Assembly: GCF_008329585.1 (NCBI RefSeq)
Contig: NZ_NPKP01000001.1
Location: forward strand, 1-64,000
Direction of reading: 5' to 3'
Length of the DNA stretch: 64,000 nt
Source of the DNA: Mycolicibacterium sp. P9-22
GTDB lineage: Bacteria; Actinomycetota; Actinomycetes; Mycobacteriales; Mycobacteriaceae
Of this stretch, positions 56,749 to 64,000 are shown piece after piece. Under the pieces are notes generated by a model, which saw nothing but the letters and a program-made list of their open reading frames with translations, did no database searches and was not told the DNA's origin. The position numbers and the translations under genes are program-made. Every line of letters begins with the position of its first letter. The stretch's first letter is position 1.

Positions 56749-57902
56749 GATGCCGCCAGCAGCGTGCGGGCCAGCAGGATGCGTTGCATCTCGATGCTGC
56801 CCGACGACACCGTCGAGGGCTGTGAATACCGCCAGTGATCCTCGACCTCGGCGGCGAAGACCCGCGAAACCCCCTCGGGTAGTGCGGCGATGATCTCCAT
56901 CAGCACCTCGGCGCTGTCCTGGTCGAGTTTGGTGACCGCGATGCGGTAGGCCGCCGAATCGGTGGGGCGCACCCGTCCCTCGGCCTGCAACGCCACCAGC
57001 CGGTAGGCCATCAGCCGTGCCCGCCGGCAGTGCGTGAGCATCCGCGCCCACCGTCCGCGCAGCTCCTCGGGCAGCTGGGCCCAGTGCTCGCCCAGGGCTT
57101 TCGGGGCCAGGTGCAGCAGACGTTCGCAGCGGGCATAGCGGGCGATGCCGACGCGCTCGAAGGCCAGCACGCTCTGCACCACCGTCCAGCCGGCGTCGAC
57201 GGTGCCGAGCACATCGGCATCGGTGACCCGCAGATCATCGAAGAACACCTCGTTGAGGTGGTGCGGGCCCATCATCGTCTGGATGGGGCGCACCGTGATC
57301 GCCGGATCCGACATGGGCACCAGGAAGATCGTCAGGCCGTGTTGTTTCTTGCGAGCCGGATCCTCTCCAATTTTGGAGGTTCGCGCCAGCAGGAAGCACC
57401 ACTGCGCCATCGTCGCGTAGGAGGTCCAGATCTTCTGCCCGTTGATCACCCAGCCGTCCCCGTCGCGGACCGCCGAGGTTCGCAGCGACGCCAGGTCCGA
57501 GCCGGCCTCCGGCTCGGAAAACCCTTGGCACCAGATCACTTCACCGGCCGCGATCGGCGGCAGGTGTCTGGCCTGCTGCTCGGGGGTGCCGTGACGCATG
57601 ATGATCGGCCCGACCCAGTTGACGCCCATGTACTGCGCGCCGCGTGGTTCGTGGTGCGCCCACATCTCCTCGCGCACCACGGTCTGCTCCCACGGGGATG
57701 AGGCCTGCCCGCCGAACTCGGTTGGCCAGGACATGCACAGCAACCCGCGCTCGGCCAGCAGCCGGCAGAAGGCCTGGGCCACCGCGAGATCGTCGGGATC
57801 GTGGGTGAAGGCACCCAGGTAGTCCTCGGCGACATGCGCTTTCACCAGGTCGCGCAGCTCGCCGCGCAGGGCGGCGGCTTCCGGCCCCATTTCGAAGTCC
57901 AC
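56745..57902 (-). CDS. Acyl-CoA dehydrogenase, large-type subunit (first pair)
   Basis: 385 residues. WCQGFSEPEAGSDLASLRT and INGQKIWTSYA in the beta domain, VLAFERVGIAR and SIEMQR towards the C-terminus. First gene of the four-dehydrogenase operon; the GTG at 57902 (or ATG at 57890) is divergent from a GntR gene and 17 bp from its palindromic operator. Substrate not evident; large/small pairing points to bulky acyl-CoAs. Confidence 0.9.
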   Translation of the reverse strand: MDFEMGPEAAALRGELRDLVKAHVAEDYLGAFTHDPDDLAVAQAFCRLLAERGLLCMSWPTEFGGQASSPWEQTVVREEMWAHHEPRGAQYMGVNWVGPIIMRHGTPEQQARHLPPIAAGEVIWCQGFSEPEAGSDLASLRTSAVRDGDGWVINGQKIWTSYATMAQWCFLLARTSKIGEDPARKKQHGLTIFLVPMSDPAITVRPIQTMMGPHHLNEVFFDDLRVTDADVLGTVDAGWTVVQSVLAFERVGIARYARCERLLHLAPKALGEHWAQLPEELRGRWARMLTHCRRARLMAYRLVALQAEGRVRPTDSAAYRIAVTKLDQDSAEVLMEIIAALPEGVSRVFAAEVEDHWRYSQPSTVSSGSIEMQRILLARTLLAAS

Positions 57903-57918
57903 GTCGGCGATCGTAGGC

Positions 57919-57936
57919 CAATCCTTATAAGGATTG
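57919..57936. promoter_or_regulatory. Perfect 18-bp palindrome, GntR operator
   Basis: CAATCCTTATAAGGATTG equals its own reverse complement. It lies in the 48-bp gap between the divergent fadE operon and gntR, 14 bp before the gntR ATG and 17 bp before the fadE GTG, so a bound dimer would block both. AT-rich centre. Confidence 0.82.
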
Positions 57937-57950
57937 CTAGTATTTGTTCC

Positions 57951-58718
57951 ATGCGCACCCCGCAACACCGCATCGCCGAGACCGTCGCGGGCGAGTTGCG
58001 GGACCGGATCCTGGCCGGTGCTGACCGCCTGCCGACCCAGGACCAGCTGGTCACCGAGTTCGGGGTCAGCTACCCGTCGGTGCGCGAGGCGCTGCGCATC
58101 CTGGAGACCGAGGGTCTGGTGACCGTGCGCCGCGGCAGCGTCGGCGGGGCCGAGGTGCACCGGCCCAGCGAGTCGTCGGCGGCCTACCACCTGGGTCTGG
58201 CGCTGCAGGGATCCGCCGTGTCGCTGGGTGACCTGGCGGCCGGACTGCAGCTGTTGGAGCCGCTCTGTGTGGCCGAGGTGGCGCGCCGTGCCGATCGCCT
58301 CAAGGCGGTGGTGCCGGCCCTCACCCGCAACGTGGACGCCTCCGCTGAGGCCGTCGCCGACGGCGCCGCCTTCACCCGCATCGCGCGTGAATTCCACGAT
58401 CTGGTGGTCGAATACACCCCGAACGCCACCGTGCGTCACGTGGTGGGCAGTCTGGTCGCGCTGTGGTCGGCGCAGGAGGAGAAGTGGGCCGACTATGTCG
58501 TCAAGCGCGGTGAATACCCGTCACCGGCGGAGGCGCGGGGTGCCGTGCGCACCCACCGGCGGCTGGTCGATGAGATCGCCGCGGGGAACGCGGCCGAGGC
58601 CGAACGCATCGCGCGTAAACACCTGGCCGCCACCCAGGCCGTGCTGCTGGACCGGTTCACCGATGACGTCGTCCGGGCGGCACGTGGCGCAAAGCCGCAC
58701 GAACGGCGCACCTGCTGA
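57951..58718 (+). CDS. GntR-family regulator, FadR/FCD type
   Basis: 255 residues. The winged HTH (about 5-70) reads PTQDQLVTEFGVSYPSVREALRILETEGLV. The all-helical FCD effector domain (about 95-235) carries the metal-ligand type Asp/His pattern (FHDLVVEY, THRRLVDEI). It likely represses the divergent acyl-CoA dehydrogenases until an acyl-CoA or acid binds. 14 nt before the SDR gene on the same strand. Confidence 0.9.
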   Translation: MRTPQHRIAETVAGELRDRILAGADRLPTQDQLVTEFGVSYPSVREALRILETEGLVTVRRGSVGGAEVHRPSESSAAYHLGLALQGSAVSLGDLAAGLQLLEPLCVAEVARRADRLKAVVPALTRNVDASAEAVADGAAFTRIAREFHDLVVEYTPNATVRHVVGSLVALWSAQEEKWADYVVKRGEYPSPAEARGAVRTHRRLVDEIAAGNAAEAERIARKHLAATQAVLLDRFTDDVVRAARGAKPHERRTC

Positions 58719-58732
58719 CCTAGGTTCTGCCC

Positions 58733-59458
58733 ATGGCAGCAGTGGTGGTCACCGGAGCGGCATCGGGTATCGGACGGGCGAGCGCGCAGGCACTGGTCGC
58801 CGACGGGCGGCAGGTCGTGTTGTGGGATCTCGCGTCCGAGGTGACCGAGGTGGCTAACGAGCTCGGGATGCCCGGTGCTGTCATCGACGTCACCGACACC
58901 GCGGCGACGGCGGCCGCGATCGAGGGGCTCGGTGACATCGACGGTCTGGTGCACGCCGCCGGCCGGGTGATCCCGGAACCGGTGGGTGCCTATACCGAGG
59001 AATCCTGGGACGCGGTACTCGATGTAAACCTGCGCGCACAGGCGATGCTGGTGCAGCAGCTGCTGCCACAGCTGGAGGCCAGTGCCCGCTCCGGTGGTGC
59101 GCCCGCGGTCGTCGGCATCTCGAGTATCGAAGGACTGACGGCCAATCCGTTCATCCCGGCCTACTGTGCCTCCAAGGCCGGCCTGCTCGGGCTCACCCGG
59201 TCGATGGCCGCCCAACTCGGTTCGTCCGGCATCCGCATCAATGCCGTGTGCCCCGGGTTCATCCGCACGCCGATGCTGCAGATCGCGCTGGACGTCGACG
59301 AGGTCCGCGAGAGTTTCGTGCAGGCCGCACCGCTGGGCCGGATCGGCGATCCCGAGGCGGTGGCCGCCGCGGTGGCCTTCCTGATGTCGCCGAAGGCGTC
59401 GTTCATCACCGGCACCTACCTGGTGGTCGACGGGGGAGTGACCAGCCGTCACGCCTGA
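58733..59458 (+). CDS. SDR-family oxidoreductase (3-hydroxyacyl/ketoreductase-like)
   Basis: 241 residues. TGAASGIG cofactor motif, HAAG, Ser of GISSIEG, catalytic YCASK, and the C-terminal GTYLVVDGGV. Acidic WDLAS after beta 2 suggests NAD preference. It could oxidise a hydroxyacyl-CoA or a ring alcohol in the cluster's pathway. Likely co-transcribed with gntR; its end overlaps the convergent tetR by 10 bp. Confidence 0.9.
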   Translation: MAAVVVTGAASGIGRASAQALVADGRQVVLWDLASEVTEVANELGMPGAVIDVTDTAATAAAIEGLGDIDGLVHAAGRVIPEPVGAYTEESWDAVLDVNLRAQAMLVQQLLPQLEASARSGGAPAVVGISSIEGLTANPFIPAYCASKAGLLGLTRSMAAQLGSSGIRINAVCPGFIRTPMLQIALDVDEVRESFVQAAPLGRIGDPEAVAAAVAFLMSPKASFITGTYLVVDGGVTSRHA

Positions 59459-60027
59459 GGCAGGTCCAGGATGCGGCGGGTGACCTTGAGGATCTGGGTC
59501 CGCAGGGTGTCGTCGTCGACATCGGTGACCAGCGGGTGCATCACCGCCGCGCTGAGCGCCCCGGACATGACAGCGGCATTGACCCGGGCCTCGACACCGA
59601 CGCCGCCGCCGAGCAGCACCTGATACAGCCGCTCGATGAACTGCGCGAACGGTGGGTGCTCGGCCAGCAGGCGCACCACCACCGGGTCGAACTGAAGCAC
59701 CCCGGTGAGCTGACGGCGGGTCACGGCCATGTCGACGACCCGGGTGAGCAGCACATCTCGGGCAGTCACCTGATCGGCTTCCTGTTCGGCGGCGTCCAGG
59801 GCGTCCTGGAGCGCGGCGAGTTCGGTCTCGGCGACCGCGATGACGACCTCGTCCTTGCTCTTGAACTGGTGATAGACAGCGGCTTTCGTGACACCGATGG
59901 CATCGGCGATCATCTGCAACGAGGTGCCGCTGACACCGTGTGCACCGAACAGGTCCAGGGCGGCGGTGATGACTCGGGTCTGCGCGGCGCTGTAGGTGGT
60001 CGGCGCCAGCCTGCCCTCGGTGCTCAC
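59449..60027 (-). CDS. TetR-family transcriptional regulator
   Basis: 192 residues. HTH (about 15-60): VITAALDLFGAHGVSGTSLQMIADAIGVTKAAVYHQFKSKDEV, close to the fatty-acid/steroid-responsive TetR regulators of mycobacteria. GTG start; no strong ribosome site. It lies 22 bp after the nitroreductase gene on the same strand, so the two may be co-transcribed. Target unknown. Confidence 0.87.
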   Translation of the reverse strand: MSTEGRLAPTTYSAAQTRVITAALDLFGAHGVSGTSLQMIADAIGVTKAAVYHQFKSKDEVVIAVAETELAALQDALDAAEQEADQVTARDVLLTRVVDMAVTRRQLTGVLQFDPVVVRLLAEHPPFAQFIERLYQVLLGGGVGVEARVNAAVMSGALSAAVMHPLVTDVDDDTLRTQILKVTRRILDLPQA

Positions 60028-60049
60028 GCAGCCAAGCGTAGCCGGTCGG

Positions 60050-60499
60050 CTACGTCGGCTCAGCCGACCTCGGGTCCATCCGGAAGATCGGCATCCGCCC
60101 GGCCAACGCCTCGAATTCGTCGGGACCGCCATCGGTGACCAGCCCGCCCTGGCGCAGGAAGCCGACCCACCCCGGGACCAGACTGGGCAGCAACCGCAGC
60201 AGCGGTCGGGCGGCATCGTCGTCGAGTTCGACCGCGGTGACCCGCTCGATCCGTCGCCCGCGACTCAGGGTGGCTGCCGGAATGGCGCGCGCGTTGGCAA
60301 TCCAGGCGGCTCCGGGTGCCGCGGCGATGTACTGCACACCGTCGACGAACATCGGAGTCACCGGTGTGGCACGCGGCTGACCGGATTTGCGTCCGATGAC
60401 GGTGAGGATCACCGGACCGGTTGCGCCGAAACGGATTCCGAGTCGTGACAGCGCAACGATCACTGCGTTGCCGGGTTTGATGTACCAGGGCAGTTTCAC
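60050..60499 (-). CDS. Nitroreductase family deazaflavin-dependent oxidoreductase (Ddn/FDOR-like)
   Basis: 149 residues. Split beta-barrel with TVIGRKSGQPRATPVTPMFVDG, the F420/FAD-contacting stretch of the DUF385 family, and AAPGAAWIANARAIPAA. M. tuberculosis Ddn uses F420H2 to reduce quinones and activates pretomanid. Start uncertain: GTG at 60499 has GGAG 5 nt before it; GTG at 60505 lacks a ribosome site. Divergent from tetR at 60591. Confidence 0.85.
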   Translation of the reverse strand: MKLPWYIKPGNAVIVALSRLGIRFGATGPVILTVIGRKSGQPRATPVTPMFVDGVQYIAAAPGAAWIANARAIPAATLSRGRRIERVTAVELDDDAARPLLRLLPSLVPGWVGFLRQGGLVTDGGPDEFEALAGRMPIFRMDPRSAEPT

Positions 60500-60511
60500 A
60501 TGCACTCCAAG

Positions 60512-60528
60512 TTGAGGTAGTCACTCAA
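60512..60528. promoter_or_regulatory. Candidate TetR operator upstream of nitroreductase
   Basis: TTGAG-N7-CTCAA (60512-60528) with partly matching flanks (AAG/GTT) lies in the gap between the nitroreductase and the divergent tetR gene at 60591. It is modest in length and therefore only a candidate. Confidence 0.45.
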
Positions 60529-60590
60529 GTTACTGGCCGCCAGCCTACCGCTATATTGAGGGCGCGTGTCAACTTAGTTCGGGAGGTGGG

Positions 60591-61226
60591 ATGGCCCAGC
60601 AACGCGCGATGCGCGCCGACGCCCGGCGCAATGTGGAGAAACTGCTGGACGCCGCGCGGGAGGTCTTCCGGGAGCGCGGACTCGGCGCTCCGCTGGAGGC
60701 GGTCGCGGCCCGCGCCGGGGTCAGCATCGGCACCCTGTACAACCGCTTCTGCAACCGCGAGGAGTTGATCGACGCGGCGCTGCCCGCGCTGCTCGCCCAG
60801 ACGCTGGGGGAGCTGTCCGAGCGGGCAGTGGCTGCCTCCACGCCGTGGGATCGCTTCGCCGCCTACATATTCGGACTGTCCGAGTTGCAGGCCGGCGACC
60901 ATGCCTTCAGTGACGCGATGTGCAGCTCGAAGTACGCGTCACCGGCCGTCGAAAAGGTGTGCCGGGCCGGCCTGGAACTCGGCTCGCGATTGATCGCCGA
61001 CGCCCAGGCCGACGGCTCACTGCGCGCGGACGTGACCGTCGATGACCTGTTCACCGCGCTGTGGCTCAACGCCTGCCTGGCCGATCACGGCGGGCCGCAG
61101 GCTCCGGTGGTGGCTCGTCGTCAGATCGCCCTGCTGCTGGACGGTTTGCGGTCCGTGGGGCAGCGCACGCTTCCGGGCGGCGCCGCCGAGGCCGCCGCCG
61201 TGGCAGCACGTCTGATGCGGGCGTGA
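60591..61226 (+). CDS. TetR-family transcriptional regulator
   Basis: 211 residues. HTH (about 15-60): RNVEKLLDAAREVFRERGLGAPLEAVAARAGVSIGTLYNRFCNREELI. The C-terminal domain (SBP_bac-like TetR C-terminal, PWDRFAAYIFGLSELQ) fits the subgroup with divergent oxidoreductases. GGGAGGTGGG precedes the ATG. It probably controls the nitroreductase and itself. Confidence 0.88.
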   Translation: MAQQRAMRADARRNVEKLLDAAREVFRERGLGAPLEAVAARAGVSIGTLYNRFCNREELIDAALPALLAQTLGELSERAVAASTPWDRFAAYIFGLSELQAGDHAFSDAMCSSKYASPAVEKVCRAGLELGSRLIADAQADGSLRADVTVDDLFTALWLNACLADHGGPQAPVVARRQIALLLDGLRSVGQRTLPGGAAEAAAVAARLMRA

Positions 61227-61241
61227 GCGAATGACGCGAAC

Positions 61242-61544
61242 TCAGTCGCTGGCGGGCAGCGGCTTTGCTTCCTTGATGGCCAGGGGAGTGGTGCCCACGC
61301 TGAGCGTGCCGGCGCCGGCCTTGGTCACCAGGATCTCCGCGCCGCTTTCGTCGACATAGCGCTTACCCATCAGGTTGCCGTCGGAGAGTGCGGGATCCAG
61401 CGTCAGGCCCTCGGCGGCGGTCTCGCCGACAGGGATCAGCGGCGCGCCGCCGGCGCGCAGGTCGTCCAGAGCCTCGGAGGCGCGCACCACGATGACCTGG
61501 GTGTCGCAGACCTGGCTCTGCAGGCGGGTGCCGTTCTTGATCAT
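61242..61544 (-). CDS. Unknown 100-residue protein translationally coupled to acyl-CoA ligase
   Basis: 100 residues: VIVVRASEALDDLRAGG at 18-34, then PLIPVGE, GNLMGKRYVDESGAEILVTK and a beta-rich end GTLSVGTTPLAIKEAKPL. One Cys, no membrane segment. I do not recognise a domain; small proteins of this sort next to mycobacterial acyl-CoA synthetases are known to me only as hypotheticals. AAAGGAG is 6 nt before its ATG, which overlaps the ligase stop (ATGA). Coupled translation suggests a fixed ratio and perhaps a complex with the ligase or an acyl carrier role. Confidence 0.75.
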   Translation of the reverse strand: MIKNGTRLQSQVCDTQVIVVRASEALDDLRAGGAPLIPVGETAAEGLTLDPALSDGNLMGKRYVDESGAEILVTKAGAGTLSVGTTPLAIKEAKPLPASD

Positions 61545-63034
61545 GCGGGCTCCTTTGCGTTCAATTCGCTGACGAGTTCGCGGCGCAGCACCTTGCCGGT
61601 CGCGTTGGTGGGCAACTCGTCGCGGAAGACGACCCGGTCCGGGGTGCGGGACCCGCGCAGCTGCGCACGGACGAACTCCCGGAGTTCCTCGGGCTGCGGT
61701 TCGGTACCCGGTGCGGGGACCACCACCGCGACGATGATCTGGCCCCACTCGGGATCCTCGGGACCCACGACCGCGCAATCGCGGACATGCGGGTGTTCGA
61801 CGAGCACGTCCTCGATTTCGGCGGGCGCGATGTTCTCACCGCCGCGGATGATGGTGTCATCGGAGCGTCCACCGATGTAGAGGTAGCCGTCCCCGTCCAG
61901 GGTGGCCACATCCTTGGTGGGGAACCAGCCCTGCTCGTCGAGCACCGAGCCGATACCGGTGTAGCGCCCGGACACCTGTTCCCCGCGTACGAACAGTTCC
62001 CCGGTTTCGCCTGCGCCCAGGACGGTTCCGTCCTCGGCGCGGATCTGGACCTCGATACTGGGCACCGGCTGGCCGACCGAGCCGAGCCGTTTGGCGACCG
62101 CGGCGTCATCGGAGCCCAGCGCGACCCGGTGATCGTCCGGAGTGAGCACCGCGATCGTCGAACTGGTCTCGGTGAGACCGTAGGCATTGACGAAGCCGAC
62201 CGCGGGCAGCAGCTCAAGAGCCTTGCGCACCAGGGGAAGTGCCACCTTGGAGCCGCCGTAGGCCAGGGTGCGCAGCGTCGGCAGCGCCGTGTTCTCGGCA
62301 TCCAGCACGGTGACGATGCGGTCCAGCATGGTGGGCACCACGGTGGCCGAGGTGACCCCCTCGGACTCGACGAGGCGCACCCACTCCCGTGCGTCGAACT
62401 GGGTCAGGTAGACCATCTTGCGGCCCGCGTACAGATTCGACAGCGCCGCCGAGACGCCGGCGATGTGATAGGGCGGAACGCAGATCAGGGCCGCATCATC
62501 AGGCTCCGCCGAGGCGAACTCGACAGTCCCGGTGATATAGCTGGTCAGGTTGTTGTGGGTCAACTCAACGGCTTTCGGCGCCGAGGTGGTGCCCGAGGTG
62601 AACAGCACGACGCCCACCGAATCGGGATCGGGGAACTCGGCCGCGGGCTCGGCGGTGCGCGCCGCGGCGAGGAATTCCGCGGATCCGATCGTCTGGAAAC
62701 CGTCACCGACGGCGTCGCGGTAGGCCTCGTCCACCACCACCAACGGTTCGGGCAGCCGCGCGATCAGGGCCCGCAGTCCGTCGGCGCTCAACCGGTAGTT
62801 CAGCGGTGTCACCGGCACGCCGGCGCGCGCCGAGGCGAACAGCAGCAGCGGAAGCATTGCGCCGCCGGCACCGACATAGGCGACGTGCTGGGCGCCCGAG
62901 GCGGCCACCACACCGGCGCCGCCGTCGGCGAGCTCGCTCAGTTCGCCGGTGGTCAGCCGTAGCTCACCCGATACGACCGCGGTGCGGTCCGGATCGGTCG
63001 AGGATGCCATCTCCAGCAGCAGCGAGATACTCAT
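61541..63034 (-). CDS. fadD: Acyl-CoA ligase (FadD-type, AMP-forming)
   Basis: 497 residues, ANL superfamily. TSGTTSAPKAVELTH (P-loop), YGLTETS, GRSDDTIIRGGENIAPAEIE (hinge Asp), and the catalytic Lys in TNATGKVLRREL. It activates a carboxylic acid to its CoA thioester, probably the entry step for the acyl-CoA dehydrogenases of this cluster. ATG overlaps the upstream SDR stop; stop overlaps the 100-residue gene. Shorter than long-chain FadD, so a small or cyclic acid is plausible. Confidence 0.92.
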   Translation of the reverse strand: MSISLLLEMASSTDPDRTAVVSGELRLTTGELSELADGGAGVVAASGAQHVAYVGAGGAMLPLLLFASARAGVPVTPLNYRLSADGLRALIARLPEPLVVVDEAYRDAVGDGFQTIGSAEFLAAARTAEPAAEFPDPDSVGVVLFTSGTTSAPKAVELTHNNLTSYITGTVEFASAEPDDAALICVPPYHIAGVSAALSNLYAGRKMVYLTQFDAREWVRLVESEGVTSATVVPTMLDRIVTVLDAENTALPTLRTLAYGGSKVALPLVRKALELLPAVGFVNAYGLTETSSTIAVLTPDDHRVALGSDDAAVAKRLGSVGQPVPSIEVQIRAEDGTVLGAGETGELFVRGEQVSGRYTGIGSVLDEQGWFPTKDVATLDGDGYLYIGGRSDDTIIRGGENIAPAEIEDVLVEHPHVRDCAVVGPEDPEWGQIIVAVVVPAPGTEPQPEELREFVRAQLRGSRTPDRVVFRDELPTNATGKVLRRELVSELNAKEPA

Positions 63035-63867
63035 GATTTGTCCACGAAGATATCCCAGATGGGGTCGTCGCCACCGCCATAGCCGGAAAGGTCGGTGACG
63101 CCTGCGGCCGTGAGCACGTCGGCGTCGATGTAGGTCTGGCCGTTGGCCTCCTTTGCCGGACCGGTCAGGATCTGCACCGCGGCATCGGCCATGATCTGCG
63201 GACTGCGGGACGCCGAGGCCAGGTTGTCGCCGTCGGCCAGGTTCGTCACCGCCGATGTCGCGATATAGGTCTGCGGCCACAGGCAGCTGAAGCCAATACC
63301 GGAATCTTTGTACTCTTCCGCCCAGCCCAGCGACAGCAGCGTCATCCCGTATTTGGACACCGTGTAGACGGGGTGCGCGCCCAGCCAGTAGGGGTTCAGG
63401 TTCAGTGGCGGCGCCAAGGTGATGACGTGAGCGCCTGCGGACTGCAGCAGGTGCGGCAGCGCGGCCTTGGTGAGCAGGAACGTGCCGCGCACGTTGATGT
63501 CCATCATCAGATCGAACTTCTTGGCCGCGAGCGCCTCGGTGGGTTCGGTGGCGATGGCGCTGGCGTTGTTGATGACGATGTCGACGCCGCCGAAGGTCTG
63601 CACCGCGGTGTCGATGGCCCGCTGGACGTCTTCTTCCTTGCGGACATCGCCGACCACAGCGACCGCTTTGGCGCCGACGGCCTCGATATCGGCGACCGCG
63701 GTGTGCACGGTTCCCGGCAGCTTCGGGTGCGGCTCGGCGGTCTTGGCCAACAGCACCACGTTGGCGCCCTGCTCGGCGGCGCCTAGGGCAATGGCCAGCC
63801 CGATGCCGCGGCTGCCGCCGGACACCACCAGGGTGCGATCGGCGAGGGGACGGTGCTCGGTGGACAT
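63031..63867 (-). CDS. SDR-family oxidoreductase (HSDL2-like)
   Basis: 278 residues. SGGSRGIG cofactor motif, NNAS, and YTVSKYG with catalytic Tyr and Lys; the PPLNLNP segment before them replaces the usual Ser and is the mark of the hydroxysteroid dehydrogenase-like 2 family. The ATG at 63867 has GAGGAG 6 nt upstream. First gene of the SDR-fadD-small protein operon (all ATGA overlaps). Possibly acts on a 3-hydroxyacyl or sterol-like substrate. Confidence 0.9.
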   Translation of the reverse strand: MSTEHRPLADRTLVVSGGSRGIGLAIALGAAEQGANVVLLAKTAEPHPKLPGTVHTAVADIEAVGAKAVAVVGDVRKEEDVQRAIDTAVQTFGGVDIVINNASAIATEPTEALAAKKFDLMMDINVRGTFLLTKAALPHLLQSAGAHVITLAPPLNLNPYWLGAHPVYTVSKYGMTLLSLGWAEEYKDSGIGFSCLWPQTYIATSAVTNLADGDNLASASRSPQIMADAAVQILTGPAKEANGQTYIDADVLTAAGVTDLSGYGGGDDPIWDIFVDKS

Positions 63868-64000
63868 ACTGACTCCTCGGACGGAAGGGGTCTTGCTCCC
63901 CCTGATGGTATTGGCATTCTCATTTTCAGCAAGTGTCATAATCGCTCATGTCCAGGCACGACGTGCCGCCGGGGTGTTGGTGACCGACGCGTGACGGACG
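63868..64000 (-). promoter_or_regulatory. Promoter region of the SDR-fadD operon
   Basis: AT-rich patch at about 63904-63944. Read on the minus strand it offers TTGCTG and, 16 nt on, TACCAT as possible -35 and -10 boxes. No clear palindrome is seen. The final GTGACGGACG (63991 on, plus strand) could be the start of a divergent gene but is too short to support. Confidence 0.4.

Noticed and set aside
63991..64000. Start of a plus-strand gene (GTGACGGACG) at the window end
   Set aside because: Only three codons are visible, so it cannot be supported.

Overview
The window is high-GC actinobacterial DNA from a mycobacterium, probably a fast-growing Mycolicibacterium-type species. Several things point there: 5S rRNA ending immediately upstream of ogt and an ada/alkA gene; a long block in the same gene order as Mycobacterium tuberculosis Rv1316c-Rv1343c (recalled, not searched); a MspA-type porin; NucS instead of MutS/MutL mismatch repair; many GTG starts and 4-bp stop/start overlaps. 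Species assignment is inference.

Layout. 1-120: 3' end of a 5S rRNA with a strong terminator. 168-2161: alkylation repair (ogt, ada-alkA). 2289-12439: accessory block holding an SDR, a methyltransferase-acyltransferase operon divergent from a TetR-SDR pair, a TetR repressor divergent from an FAD monooxygenase-MFS exporter operon, a DedA protein and a secreted protein. 12455-27431: glsA, adenylate cyclase, nucS plus a small zinc-ribbon protein, methylmalonyl-CoA epimerase, thiolase fadA4, a CnoX-like protein, and alpha-glucan metabolism (glgB-glgE divergent from glgP, with a streptogramin-lyase homologue overlapping glgP). 27496-31131: accessory porin, methyltransferase and metallopeptidase lipoprotein. 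31216-41231: dinG-pncB divergent from clpS, DUF2017, P1 peptidase, mec-cysO-cysM (CysO-dependent cysteine synthesis), rhomboid, Rv1339-type phosphodiesterase, rph, rdgB. murI, which M. tuberculosis carries between the rhomboid gene and Rv1339, is absent here.

41232-49793: a large cell-surface beta-propeller protein bracketed by two copies of a palindromic repeat, an MFS transporter, DUF3817 and LprD homologues, a free-standing HTH-LAGLIDADG protein beside tRNA-Leu(UAG), and an ammonium transporter whose first twin-His position is Glu. 49891-53605: an IclR regulator, then a DUF4333-metallopeptidase-DUF4333 operon interrupted by two tandem 65-bp units that behave like MIRU elements (22-codon ORFs joined by ATGA overlaps).

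53643-63867: a catabolic cluster with two large/small acyl-CoA dehydrogenase pairs under a GntR regulator with a perfect 18-bp palindrome, two SDRs, an acyl-CoA ligase translationally coupled to an unknown 100-residue protein, a deazaflavin-type nitroreductase and two TetR regulators. It looks like CoA-dependent breakdown of a specialised, perhaps cyclic, acid; the substrate is not evident.
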